A stretch of 64,000 nt of DNA from Mesodorylaimus sp. YZB2_4 (lineage: Eukaryota > Nematoda > Enoplea > Dorylaimida > Dorylaimidae). Location: the NCBI GenBank assembly GCA_030248295.1, contig JASANH010000513.1, positions 1 to 64,000 on the forward strand, read 5' to 3'. The stretch's first letter is position 1. Every line of letters starts with the position of its first letter. Made by a program: the position numbers and the translations under genes. Shown here in pieces: positions 1-12,000 of this stretch. The notes below the pieces were generated by a model. The model was not told the DNA's origin. It did no database searches and saw only the letters and a list, made by a program, of their open reading frames with translations.

Positions 1-22
1 AAAAACTAAGATAACTACATAA

Positions 23-2326
23 CTACTCAATACACTTTAGAGATGACAACTTTGCAAAACGTTCTTGGAACATGCTTGGTGTCAGGATATATCTAGCTCG
101 TTTCGTTAAAACTTTTAATCGTGTTACCAAGGAGTCCCACAGATCTACTACATCCCCTTTATTCTCGTAGTCGGTTCTGGCAAACCATATACACCTTTGG
201 GCCGACTGCACAACCATGTTTGCGATCGAGGTGACATGGTTGCAATTTTTACTTGCTACGCCAAAAATTTTATTCTCCTCACTGACCATCAGGGACGGGT
301 CCATTTCGCGCAAGAGGCGCTGCACCCTTTGCCAGAAATGCTCTGCTCGTGGACATTGAACGAAAACATGGTACACATCCTCATGTTTAAGCAGACCAAG
401 CGCTGTCCTACAGTATTTACAGTTTGCATCAACCTCCGAGAAGTGCGAAGTCTTGCTTCTGGTGTATAATGCTTTGTAGAGCATAGAAAAGTGTATACTG
501 CGTGTAAGACCATCAACGTATTTCGTTTTATTCAGTCTCCAATATGAGGAAAAATCGATTTTCTCACTTCTCAACTTTTCCTTCCAGTAGTCCTGCATTG
601 CCTTTGTGGCCTTTCCGACCTTTTTCCCCATCATATGTTCGTAGAACAACTTTGTCTTAAGGCACTTTGCTTGGTAACTCTTTTCGTCCAAACTTATTCT
701 GTCAAGGTCAATCATAGAGAAATTGGAAGCTATTACAGCCCTGCGAACATCCTTATAAAGATTTGGAGCTCGGATATTTTTTAGGTCCCTCAGCTTGGCA
801 TGTCGCACCTTTTCAAAGAAATAATCAAAGGCTGAATGCCAAGCTGCCTTTTGTTTTGCCAATAGTCTTCGCATAAGGAGCATCAGCCTGAAAGCCATTA
901 TTCTGGTGTTTATATCCGGGTACGCAACTCCACCCTGCTCCTTGCCCCTTTTTAGTATCAACTTATTTATCATATTAACTTTCGATGGATACCAGAAATA
1001 TCCATCTATGTGCTTCTCAACACTACGCTGAAAATCGAGTTCTGGAGCAATTACAGATGCTAAATACCAAACTTTGGAGAGAAAGTATGTGTTTACCACA
1101 TGAATCCTTCCAAAATAAGACATGTCGCTGTGTGGTGTCTTGCTGCTTAGCGTCCCTATATGCTCTCTCACTGCCCTCCAATTGTCCGTTATTTCCATCC
1201 CAGCCCTGGAAAACACAAACCCGTACACTTTGACCTGGTCCACCAGCAGGTCTACCAAGTCATTAGATATTTCCTTTTCGTTCATGGAGCCTAGAGCCAA
1301 GATTTTTGTTTTTGCCGGTTTGAGTGTTGCGCCTGACGCATTTCTAAACTTATCGTAAATCTCAACCACACGATGTATTGATCTTGAATCAGCCACTATG
1401 AAATTGGTATCATCCGCGTAATTACTAATTTTTATTTCTTCGCCTAGTAAGTCTACCCCTTGCACAGTCCTGTCCCTTCTTATAAGATTGGTTACCGTCT
1501 CTGACACAAGGACGTACAACAAGGCCGACAAAGGGCAGCCTTGCCTGATCCCCCTGCTAGGCAAGAACGGCGATGAGATGTACCCATTCACCTGCACTGC
1601 CGTTTTGACCATACCTGGACAATAGATCACTTTAATCCAGTTTTGAAAGCCCTCCCCAAGTCTAAAATGCTCTAGGACTTTGTGCAAGTACTCCCATTCC
1701 ACAATGTCAAAAGCAGTCATATGGTCAACCGACAAAAGCATAGCTGCTTTGTCAGCTTCATTTATATACTCGACCGCGTTATAAAGGGTGAGCACCCCAT
1801 CCCTGATATCTCTGCCAGGCACCGCACAGGTTTGGTCAGGATGTACTATCTTGCCCATAACCTTCCTCAATCTCATCACTAGAACCTTCGCCAAGATCTT
1901 ATAATCAACATTTAGGACCGTTAAAGGCCTCCAGCTCGATCTTTGTGCTTTGTCCCCTTCTCCCTTATACAGCTGTGAGATGACCCCGAAGTAGCAAGAC
2001 GATGGAAGAAAACCCAGCATCGATGAAGCTTCGTACAATCTGCTCAAAATTTTGCCCATCTCAGCGATGTAAAACACGTAGAATTCGATCGGTAGTCCAT
2101 CTAATCCAGGAGACTTCTTCCGTTGAAAAGAGCGTATCGCATCTCGTACCTCATCTTCTCCAGTACTATCTCCCAACATCTCCCTGTCCACTGCGTCTGC
2201 CATCCCATGCGGTGGTTGGCTCAAAAATTCAGCTGCCGCCTCAGCATTTATTTCCCCCACCGTTGTAAACAAACTAGCATACTGGCTCCTGACTTCTCTA
2301 ATTACTTCCAGCTGATCCTCATACAA
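23..2326 (-). pseudogene. LINE ORF2 reverse transcriptase and C-terminal zinc-binding region
   Basis: An open stretch of 767 codons. RT block motifs are visible: WRPLTVLNVDYKILAKVL, a region reading SVDHMTAFDIVEWEYL, then RGIRQGCPLS, and the catalytic box YADDT. Near the C-terminus CKYC followed by HVFVQC gives a C-x2-C...H-x4-C pattern like the zinc-binding domain found after RT in L1-type elements. The reading frame is intact over RT, but the true ORF2 begins upstream in another frame: sequence homologous to the pre-RT linker continues past 2326, and the two parts are joined by a one-base difference in an A run (T run on the plus strand, about 2376-2382). With the 5' truncation this copy cannot make full ORF2. 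RT function is established for the family; activity here is doubtful. Confidence 0.9.
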
Positions 2327-2748
2327 GGTACCATCAGCCCCTCGAATCGAATATACTGCCCTCGCTTCCGCCGAGTTTTTTGCATTAGTTTAGCGGTCGT
2401 CAGCGTGAACTGATCAGTTGCCAAGTCTCTGAAATGTGTTTTACTTAACCTTCTCCTAACCTCTTCACGATCTAAAGCCCTTAGCCTATCCCTGAGGTCC
2501 CGAAATTCTGATTTCAGTATCTCACTTGATGGATGCGAACTCAACCTTTCCTTCGCTTTTTCTAACTCTCTCTCTAACCAGAGTCGCCTTTGCCTATACT
2601 CTCTGACAGTCTTCTGTTTTCGGGCCTTACATAATGCCCCTATCTCCTGCTTACACTGCTCCCACAAAATTATAACCTCTTCATACTGGGCTGTGCTTAT
2701 TTTAACCTTTAGTATCTGTAACTTTTTCCTGACACACCTTTGCAACAA
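2302..2748 (-). pseudogene. LINE ORF2 linker between endonuclease and reverse transcriptase
   Basis: A 148-codon stretch in a different frame from the RT part. It is rich in Arg, Lys and Glu with heptad-like spacing, as expected for the segment joining endonuclease to RT in LINE ORF2. Upstream in the same frame the sequence continues through KIRRGPSYWKLD to the endonuclease signature WSDHK at 2842-2856. Its last residues are frameshift readthrough; in the RT frame the same bases read AEARAVYSIRGADGTLYEDQ, which joins smoothly to the RT. A single-base indel in a homopolymer, or a sequencing error, explains the break. Confidence 0.8.
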
Positions 2749-4419
2749 ATCGTCTCGGGCAAAAGAGTCAATATCGAGCTTCCAGTAAGAAGGCCCTCTT
2801 CTTATTTTTGCAAAGGCTACACTACACTCTATCTCAAAAATTTTATGGTCCGACCAGCCAGTATTAATGAACAGTATACACTGTAATTAAATCAAAGCAA
2901 CGTGTGATTCTGCCGTCCAGCAATATTAACTTCCGCTGCGCTAACAATCGACGACAGTCTGATCCACCAGTTGGTGTCTTCGCACATTGTTATACTACTC
3001 TGACGTGCTGTAATACTCGCCGACTGGCACCCGTCGAGGAAGTCGTACAATCACACTGGACGCAGCAGTATCACATCATCGTAACAGGTTGCAGGTTGGC
3101 CTTTCTCGGCCAACGTCCACAATGCATGATAGGCAGTCTGCACAATGCCCATTTATGTACATAGCGCGGCATGGGGCGGCCTAACACTAAAATACGCGGG
3201 CACGCACTTTTAGGGAGGATATCAATGCTCATACACATCCACGCTTTCAAGCTAGAAAAGGGATATCCATTACAGTGCGTCCCCCATATTTGCCTGTATG
3301 GCGTATTGGCTCTACACGTCACGCAGGGATGGAATGCACACGCACAAAATTTGTAGCCACCTTTCGTCAGGCCTCGTTCAATCGAAATTTGGGAATTTGC
3401 GTATATGCTGTATGATTAAAATAGCCTTCATCAATCCCAATATGACCATTGCTAACCCAATTGATGTGTCGCCTTACCCTCGATCGCTCATACCAGCTTT
3501 GGATTAATCGACCCAGTCTCTGTATAGTTTTTATTGACCATATCTTATACTACTTGTAAAAAGCTTTTTTGTCCTTTGCCTGACGCAAATGAGTTCGCAC
3601 ATGGGTCTTGTAGGACGAATAACCAAAGGCAGAAGAAACCACTGTTTTAACATCTTTCGAGACACTCGTAATTTGCAACCAGCACACTTTCAATCACTCT
3701 CATCTCCAATTTCAGTATCGTCATCATCGTGGCCCGTTTTAGTCGACACTGCCACTGACGCGGTGGGCGTGGTGCCATTGAAATCGTGGCAGTTCAACGT
3801 GGCCAACCATTTAAGCATTCTGGAAACAAAAACCCCTGATCACAAACAGAGTAGCGGGAGGATGAGACAAGAAGGGGCTGAACACCCGAGCACAGTTTTG
3901 TAAGAATAGGACCAAACCAAGGCTAAGTACTTTTGTCCAGAACTTCCACTAGCGCACCCAGACGGCGGGAGATATAAAAACCAAAGTCTCCGAGACAAAA
4001 ACCTCCTGGAAGGCAAGTCTCTGGACTATGTCTGCGAAACGGAACTGGCACCTTCTACGGTCAGGGTCTATCTACGGCACCACTGAGTGTGACTTGTGAA
4101 CCAGATTTCCAGATAATTGGCCAAGAATCTGTCTGTCACGCTGCGTGGGCACCTCAGGCTGATGGGGGTCGATTGCCACTCCTAACCCAGTTACGGCCAG
4201 GCGAATCATTGCACACCATGTGTCTGCTGAGCCTCGAGTGCGCCTACCCCACTTACGACGCGCGCTCACCTGTTCCAGCTGAGGACGGCAGTTTAGTAAG
4301 GGAACAGGTCACGGCGATTTAGTAAGCCCATCGCTGGCATTGCACACCTGGCTGGGCGACTCATCTGGTACCTACAAGTGGCGCACGCCGGACGAGTAGA
4401 GAATGTACTGTAACCATCC

Positions 4420-4600
4420 GCTGGCAGGCAATGGCGAGTGGGAGCGAGTAATCGATACGCTCCCCTGGCTGGAAGACGTCAGCTTCTCGGGTTGATGTTT
4501 CAGTCGCAGGTATAGTCGCAAGACTTGCCCGTCCCATTCGGGATTTCTGTCTCGCCACCTTCGCTCGGCCACCTCCCTCCTACGCCTTCTGCAATGGCTG
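4420..4600 (-). repeat. Dispersed repeat family B copy
   Basis: The reverse complement shares with copies near 25092, 25856, 43872, 45628 and 52958 the ordered landmarks GCAAGTCTTGCGAC, ACCTGCGGCTGAAAC, CCCAGCCAGGGGAG and a CCCACTCGCCATGG-like end. The element is about 160-190 bp. The copy at 52958-53118 defines the ends best. Confidence 0.7.
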
Positions 4601-5603
4601 CAAGAATCAGGGAGCTGGTCCTCCCTTCTCGCCCAGTATCATCCGGGGATGCCCTCGTGTGGAGGTGCGACTAGATGAGACACACAGGGAAGTTATAGTG
4701 AGAGCTGGTCACCTCACGGCCTCGCTTATTATACATCATCATATAGGCCAAACGGGGTGGAAATCCCGTGGGGGAACTGGGGCGGCATGGGGCAAACCCA
4801 CGAAAATTTTTTAAAAGAAAAAAGATGGGCACTCACATCGATTCCTTCTTCTCCATCTCCACAATCACAGAGTCGATATACTTCTCACGAAAAGCTTTTA
4901 TTTTATCCTGAAATGATAAGTCTAAAATTGTGATCCTAAAAAGTCCAAAACACGATTCCGCCCTCCCTGCCAGCTCCTATAGCCTTTATTACACGAGTCT
5001 CCAACCAATCGAATTCGATTGCGTGTAGGCTAGTATCGCTGTTCGCGTTACCGCCGTTTCTGTTACCGCCGAATCCCATTACCACAAGCTTCCGTTACCA
5101 CCTTTTTTATTACCGCCGGCCTCGTTGCTGCTATCCTTTGTCTACTCTGTGACCTTCTGGCTTTTGTCTTCTGGACATATATATATATACATCGCTGTAT
5201 CGAAGATAGTTGCCGCGGTTCTCCTGTACTCTTGTGCCAGTCTCCCTGTCTCTCTACTTTTGTTCTGGTGACGTAAGGGTTCAGTAAATTTGTTCACTGT
5301 TCAGTATCTATCAAGAAAAACGGCAGTAATAATACAGGGCAGTCACAGAGACGGCGGTAGCAGAGCCTGGCTGTAAGACAAACGGCAGTAACAGCCGCGG
5401 CGATACAAGGCACATCCCACTCGATTAGATCATACCTCGAATTCAGTCCAGTCCAACGGCTCGTGAGTCTGAGCGAATCGTTTGTTGTAGTAATCGTAGT
5501 GAACCTAAGAGATATGATCAATAGAACGGCACAACGGAATCGATGTATCGACTATTTGAAATCTAATTCCGATGTGATGGGTTTACTAAACTGTCGTGCC
5601 TAG

Positions 5604-5692
5604 CTGGAATAGAACCGTGGTCTTCTGGTCGGCATTGTTGGCCCAATCAATACGACACTCAACAAACTCAGCCACCACGACTCCTTACTGAT
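5604..5692 (-). repeat. tRNA-derived SINE head (degenerate)
   Basis: On the minus strand TGGCTGAGTTTGTTGAG resembles a pol III A box and GGTTCTATTCC a B box with one mismatch to GGTTCGANTCC, with class-II tRNA-like spacing. The acceptor ends do not pair as a functional tRNA should, so I call a SINE head or tRNA relic rather than a tRNA gene. Confidence 0.45.
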
Positions 5693-6038
5693 CAAACTTA
5701 GCCAACTGTACTGAAACACACCTGGTAGTGCACAGGAGAATATTGATCAACTTTACTTGATCTGATAATCTCCTGTATATGTTCGACTCACAATGTGCAT
5801 GTAATCCTCATGTAATGTAAGTCATTGTTGTAAGTGAACAAAAGTCCTGCGTTAGCAGTTTCAAGCGGAATCTATACTCCGGTGCTTACGCGCACACTTC
5901 TGTCCGATAAGACCGACTGCGCTAAAAATTATTCCAATTCAGACCAGCCATAATTAACCCGCTGTGATCATTCACACCCAGTAAGTACATATACGAGCCA
6001 AAGTAAGCGTAAAAAATTGAAGAAGCCCCACCCCGCAG

Positions 6039-9000
6039 TCATAAAAAGTTACATGCAGCTTCAATGAGGCATGGTTCCAAAAGAAACGGGTCCTCAAAGC
6101 ACTGAACCCCACTATTGTGAAGTGGAGCTTGGGATGGTATTCACTTTCACATCACTCACCTCATCCAAGACAAGTCCGAGTGAAGGGGCGATTGGTACAT
6201 CGAACTGAAAAACGAGAGCACGACATTAGAGCAAGCACACTCTCCCACAATCGTTGGCTGCCACATTAGCTACCCCAATGCACCAGGGTAGGAACTGTCA
6301 CGGATCCGCGAGGTGGCATGTATCTCACCTACTCGCACTATATATCCAGTCAACACGGTTCATTGACGCAGCACTAAGCCTAGGGCAGAAACCTAGCCAG
6401 AGAGGGGAGGAGCGTAAACTAAAACTGAAAGGTCTCCCACGGCAATCGAGATTACCTCGAGGGTGCTCAGAGATACGGGTGAGGCACAGAGACAGACTCG
6501 CACGCCTCTACAAGGGATACCTGCCTGTTAATTAATTCATAAAAGATGGACCAGCAAGAGGCCAATCAGCCACGTCCAGCCAGTGCACTACAGTAGCCCA
6601 GGCAGCTAACACTATTCACCAGCACTATGCGCTGTGTGGTCTCCCCTCTGACCTACCCTGATCGGCTCCCAGGCACGCTCAATTGCTGTCCTGTCCGTGT
6701 ACCCTCGAACGATGGCGATACACAAACCTGGAATAAATACAGGGAGAGTTTGTTAGAAAAGACAGACACGAGGCAGGCCAGAGAGTGGGTAAGATTGGTC
6801 TACCAAATGAGAGGCCTACAACAGCAAGATACCCCACCTAGCTCGTTATATACTGCTCACCCATTACCTTGCTAACTAACAACACGACTAAAGCCTAAAA
6901 AAGTCGAGGCCTCGGAGGGGATCGAGCTCGCATTTGGATCTCCGCCAGGGGCTTAGACATATTAACATGAACATCCCCCTCGCGACCCTGAAAGAATGCA
7001 CGAGCAACCTTCGACCACCAACGCCAGGGCACGCCCTATCTCTGAATTCGGCACAGGCAAGCGATCACCTTAGCCGCGTACATCAGATCATGCTTCGTCC
7101 TCAATTGCATATTCGGACGGCAATTCCTATCAAACTCTTGGTTCATCATTTGTACATGGCTCCAGCGCAGATGCTCGCAATTCCACTACTGCCCCTCTCA
7201 ACCAGCCTATTCTGACTAACAGTGTGTCGCGCACGTTATTCACATGCAGCAGGACCGTACCAGCTCACTCTCTGCATGCACATCAAACTGACCAGCACTC
7301 ACCAATCATTTTCCGAATCTGATGCAGCATGAAACTCTGTCCAGTCAAATGCACGCACATGAACTCGATACCATCCCGCACAAACGGCTGCCCAGCCTGC
7401 AAATTCATATTTTCCAACCAGACCCTAACTCATCACACCAAACCAACACCACTCACCTGGCATCGAATAATGTACCTCTTGCAGCTCGCATCCGTCGCTG
7501 ACCTAGCAAACCAACAAATAACATCGTACTAAACCTGAACCTATTCTTTCATAGAATTTCAAACTTACCTTCGACAAGTGAAATTAAAATAATTATGGGT
7601 TCCTTCATACATGGAGAATATTTCGTTCACTTCTCTCAATCGCTCTTCTGAAATTGAAAAAACGGTGATAGTATCAGTTTTCAGTGCCAAAAATGTGATA
7701 TTAACATTTTTGAAACTTCAATCAGACAGCAATTCACAAACTATTGACTCAAAAATCATGGCAGAAATTTTACTCTGTCACATCGCAAAACACCGTTTCT
7801 TGTCACACACGCACTCACACACATGTTGAACAGACAGATCGAACACGTTATTCCACTAGCGAAAGAGCCGACCAACCTGCGAACGCGATGCCATAATCAC
7901 AGAAAAATAAGGCCTATACTGTAATCCGACAATAAAAAGCCTTTCCCTCTCCTACAATCCAACCTATCAATTCATAATCCTACAAAAAGATTTTGACCAC
8001 CAATCTTGCACAGATATCCACACAAAATGATTAAAACCCTTCCCTGGTCAGCCTGTTAGTAACATCAAGTAGCTACTGTACGATACCTGTGCTAGAAGAT
8101 AGTTCTCGCGGCTCTACAAAACTACAGTACTTTACGTTACAAACGAGGTCTATATAGTTCCGGGAAGGTTTTTTCGGCGCCATTCGGGCACCGTTCGACG
8201 GATTTTGATGAAATTCGACCCAAGCATGCGGGACATGGCACCCGAGAACCCTACGATGGGATTTCGCGAAATTTTGATCGGTTCGGGAGAAATCGATCAA
8301 AAACGACTTCTGAAGTGTGGACCCCGCACTGGAGAATACGGGTCCGCAAGTTTGACGAGGGAAGGGTTAAGCCCTGTGTTACAGGATACGTGGGGACTCG
8401 AGAGTCGGACCAACCCACAAAAACAGCTATTTCGAAATGTAAATTTCCCGCGCGTTTTACTCAAATAAATGAGGTTCGACAGTGAACTTATCAATTCATA
8501 CATTGCCTGGAACCAAAGTAGTGAGCTAGGCATCTACAATAGTGGCGGCACCATCGATAACTGCAATATGCAGTCAGGCGAGCCCTTGCCTGTCCTGCTG
8601 GCACTCACTCATTCACTCAGTTCGCACATTAATCGGACCTCTCCCTGGTCTTTGCCCCTGTTTCTTACCTGATATTCGGAAATTCGTGGGATCCTAAAAC
8701 AAATCTGATTCAGCCGGGCCTTCCCTTGAACACAGTTCAAAATCACTAACCTCGTCTCTCCGCGTAAAAGCATACGAGGGCAGCGTGTAGGCGTACGTCC
8801 TCGATTCGCACGCTTTCTTCGCATCAAATGTCCTCGTGGTTCGTCTGATGCCTGAAAGAAATGTACATGTAGTTACGCACAGGGAAGACTCTCGGCCACT
8901 GTGGTGCAACAGTTCGGTGTTTGTCTACCAATATTGCTTGGTAGCCAGTTGCTGAGTTCAATGCCCGCTGATAAAGGTCGGTTTGCAAGCCATAAACCCC

Positions 9001-12000
9001 GCTGACCTTGCACGCCAGGCCGTAGGCGACTCACCCGTACCCTAGAGGGTCCCCGACTGGAAGCCAAACGAGAAGAGAGTCTCGGCTGTCGAACATCGAT
9101 AGGGTTCACAGCCAGCATCGACCGATCCGGCCCAACCGATCCGCTGATCCGAGGGGTGAATCAGTTCTCAATCCGATCCAACTGCTGGATTGGCCGGATC
9201 GGCAACAAATACTTTTTTCCGCTTTATCTGCTTGAAAATGATTAAGTGTGCCATGATACGATAACAAAATCCCGTTTTTTCTCTCAAATCAGCATTTAAT
9301 CCCCTCTTTTAGATTCTGGTTAGCTCCCGTGTCCTTTGAGGTGGTCGGACAGGAAGTGATAGCGAGGAAGCAGAGCAGTTTGGTGAGGACTCGTTGCCAA
9401 CACATCATCTCCACCAATCTTTAATTTTTTGAAGCGGATCGGTCCGATCGGGATCAGGATGCAGGCCTAAGGTCAGATCAGTCGATGCTGGGTTCACAGC
9501 CCCCCCCCCCCCCCGCCATCGCCTGAGGAAATGGGTGTTTAATCAAGGATGAAAAACGGGAGTCGTCACAAAAATATAATTGAGAAAACAGGGAAGGTTT
9601 TGCGCATTTATAAAACGCTATGCCACATAAATTGTCACTGCAAAAGGTGTATGTCCCGCAATGACCTACTGAATTACTATAACCTATCTCCAATTTCCAT
9701 TCTTTTCATCTCCTGATCATCTTTTGTGTTCTGCACGATGAGGCCACGGACTGGATATCGACTATCTGTTGAGTCCTGATTAATTTCATAGGCAATCTTT
9801 TTCTCCCACCACCCATCGCTTTCCTGCGCAAGGGCTAATAGAATGTGTAGTATGGAGATTGCGGCGCACCAATTTGGGTGCTGACCACCTCCTACATGGA
9901 GTGTGTTGGATTCAGTTGGCCAGTCAGCTTCAGCCTCTGACATGAAAGCCTGCCTGGAGTGTTTCTGAGACCACCCGCCTATCACTGCTTTACAGGATCC
10001 AAAGTGCGACATCCCAACTGCTGAATTGCACAATGATCCCTCTTCTCACGATGTCGCCTGTGAGTGTATCGACTTCCCACGGGTTCTATTTTCTCTGGTG
10101 GCCGACTCTTGGCCATCAGATCGACAGGTGCAGCAATGCAAAGAAAACGAGTGACTTTTCACTACAACGGTCTCCTTGCTGAGGTCGATTCCGACACGTT
10201 CTAATAATTTTGGACTTTTTTTACGCCAAGATCAAGAAGGCAAATACCCTTGTACTGTTAGACTCCGCTTACCAATCACTCGAATATCGTCGGGGAGCCT
10301 GGCATTCATTGCATCGGCCAGAGTGGTCAGCGAGTAATCTTCATCGCCCTCTTGCTCCTCGCTTCTCCCACTCTTCTGCCCGTCCTCTGCCTCGCCACCC
10401 CTTCTCCCACCATTCGCACCTCTGGCGCCTTCTCGTAACGGCAGCATCATGGAACACACCTGCCTTATAGCCGACACACCCTTGTCCGTCCGCGCGGCTC
10501 GTTGAAACCAGAACAATTTCGGTTTGCCCCGATCCTTGTCATCGATGAGACGTAGATCAAGTAGAACATCCAAAATGTGTTGCTCAATCGTCGGCAATTC
10601 CACTTCTTTTTGTCTGAAAGTAACGAAAGATCGGTGTGCTGAATCCTCGCAATCCCCGAGAGTGCTGGAAACACTCTGCTTAAAGACACCGATTTCGAAC
10701 ACACTTAACCCTTAGTTGGTCGAACTCTTGGGTCCACAGACCCAACGCATGTTATAACACATGGCGAAACGGTTTTATGTGCATATCTCGACAACCAGCC
10801 ATTATTTTGCAAAACCGTTTGGTAGTATCATAGGTTGATAGGTAGGACATGCTAGTACCAAAAATTATCGAAATCGATCAAGCGGTTCTCAAACGGCAGC
10901 CCGAAAACCCCAAAAAAGTGCCTAAAACAATAATAACTTCAATTGAAACATGAATCGTACGAAAAGAAGAACTATCTTCTAGCACAGGCATCGTACAGTT
11001 GCTACTTGATGCTGCAAACAGTGAGACCAACTAGGGGTTAAGCGCATTAGTTCACCAAAACCATTGCATGGCATGCCAAAAACTGCTCCAACTGGCCGAA
11101 AAATTCCCATAAACCACCCACACACTACCCTGTCGTCCACCCTTGCAACCTGTGCCTCCCTCCAGTTCTGACGTGGGTCACGATTGGAGGCGAAAAGGAA
11201 TTTACAGGATCACATAAACAACACCATCATTTTGCACTGCAGTGGGGTCGAAAAACAAGGAAAACCTGAATAGCTTTTTTTCCTATCCTGGGGAGTGTCA
11301 AAAGGGGGGAGGTTACGGTCCATCAAGGATGCATGCTGGCCAAGACCGCATGATAGTCGGTACTCCGCCATGTCTGAGGCCCACCCATGGGGTAATAATA
11401 CACAGCACGTTGTACCCACGAGGGGATCCCGACTCGAGAGATCGATCCCGGAGGGATGAAGGGGAATGACCTACTGCCAGGCGTGAAGGTGCAGGTACAA
11501 CTACAGCCGCGTTCCCGGCGGCCAGAATTGAACCAGGGCCAACCAAGTTCCAGCTCTACCAAGCAAGCTGTGACATCGGCAGAAATGCAGCAGCCAGGAT
11601 CAGAGGAGCTATTTATTTAGCTCCACTAAAAAGCCTAAACTTCACGATGTCAGTAAAATGCGCGAGCAAGATGCGGTGGGGATGCGAAAGACCCGAGTCT
11701 ATGCGACAATAAACTCGGCCGGACTACGTACTTTCCTAGCGGGATGGAAAATGGCTGAAACATCAAACGAAGTGGTTCGATGCCTCCCTGCTGGGGAGGG
11801 AGGGCAGTATCCACCCGCAACAGGCCAGATGCTGATTGCATCACCAAAGCCCCTCCCTCAGAACAGGTCAGAGGCTCATGCCGAGAAAATATAGGCCCCA
11901 GCAAGAGCTCAACCCCCGGGCTGATGTTTCAGCCGCAGGTGCAGACTTCGGGCTTAGGGCAGTCGTATCCCCTCCTAGGCCCGCTAGACTGCACTTACAT

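Larger units (their letters stand above)
1..2880 (-). mobile_element. 5'-truncated non-LTR retrotransposon (LINE), ORF2 region
   Basis: On the minus strand this reads as the C-terminal part of a LINE ORF2. At 2842-2856 is WSDHK, the end of an apurinic-type endonuclease domain; everything upstream of about 2880 is missing, so the copy is 5' truncated. A basic, coiled-coil-like linker follows (2302-2748), then reverse transcriptase and a C-terminal Cys/His region ending near position 23. The 3' end of the element is at or beyond the window edge. Related fragments lie at 40345-41815 and 61400-61800. Domain order (endonuclease, RT, Cys/His) suits the L1/Tx1-like group; the clade is inference. Confidence 0.9.
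2881..6038. other. Intergenic stretch with repeats, no recognised gene
   Basis: I see no recognisable exon on either strand. It holds a copy of the inverted-repeat family B at about 4420-4600 and a tRNA-like SINE head at 5604-5692. It also has a short TA microsatellite near 5179-5190. The open frames here (for example 3589-3903 plus) have no family resemblance and no convincing splice context. Confidence 0.5.

Noticed and set aside
10210..10470. Plus-strand frame rich in His/Ser/Pro
   Set aside because: It is the opposite strand of PUS1 exon 3.
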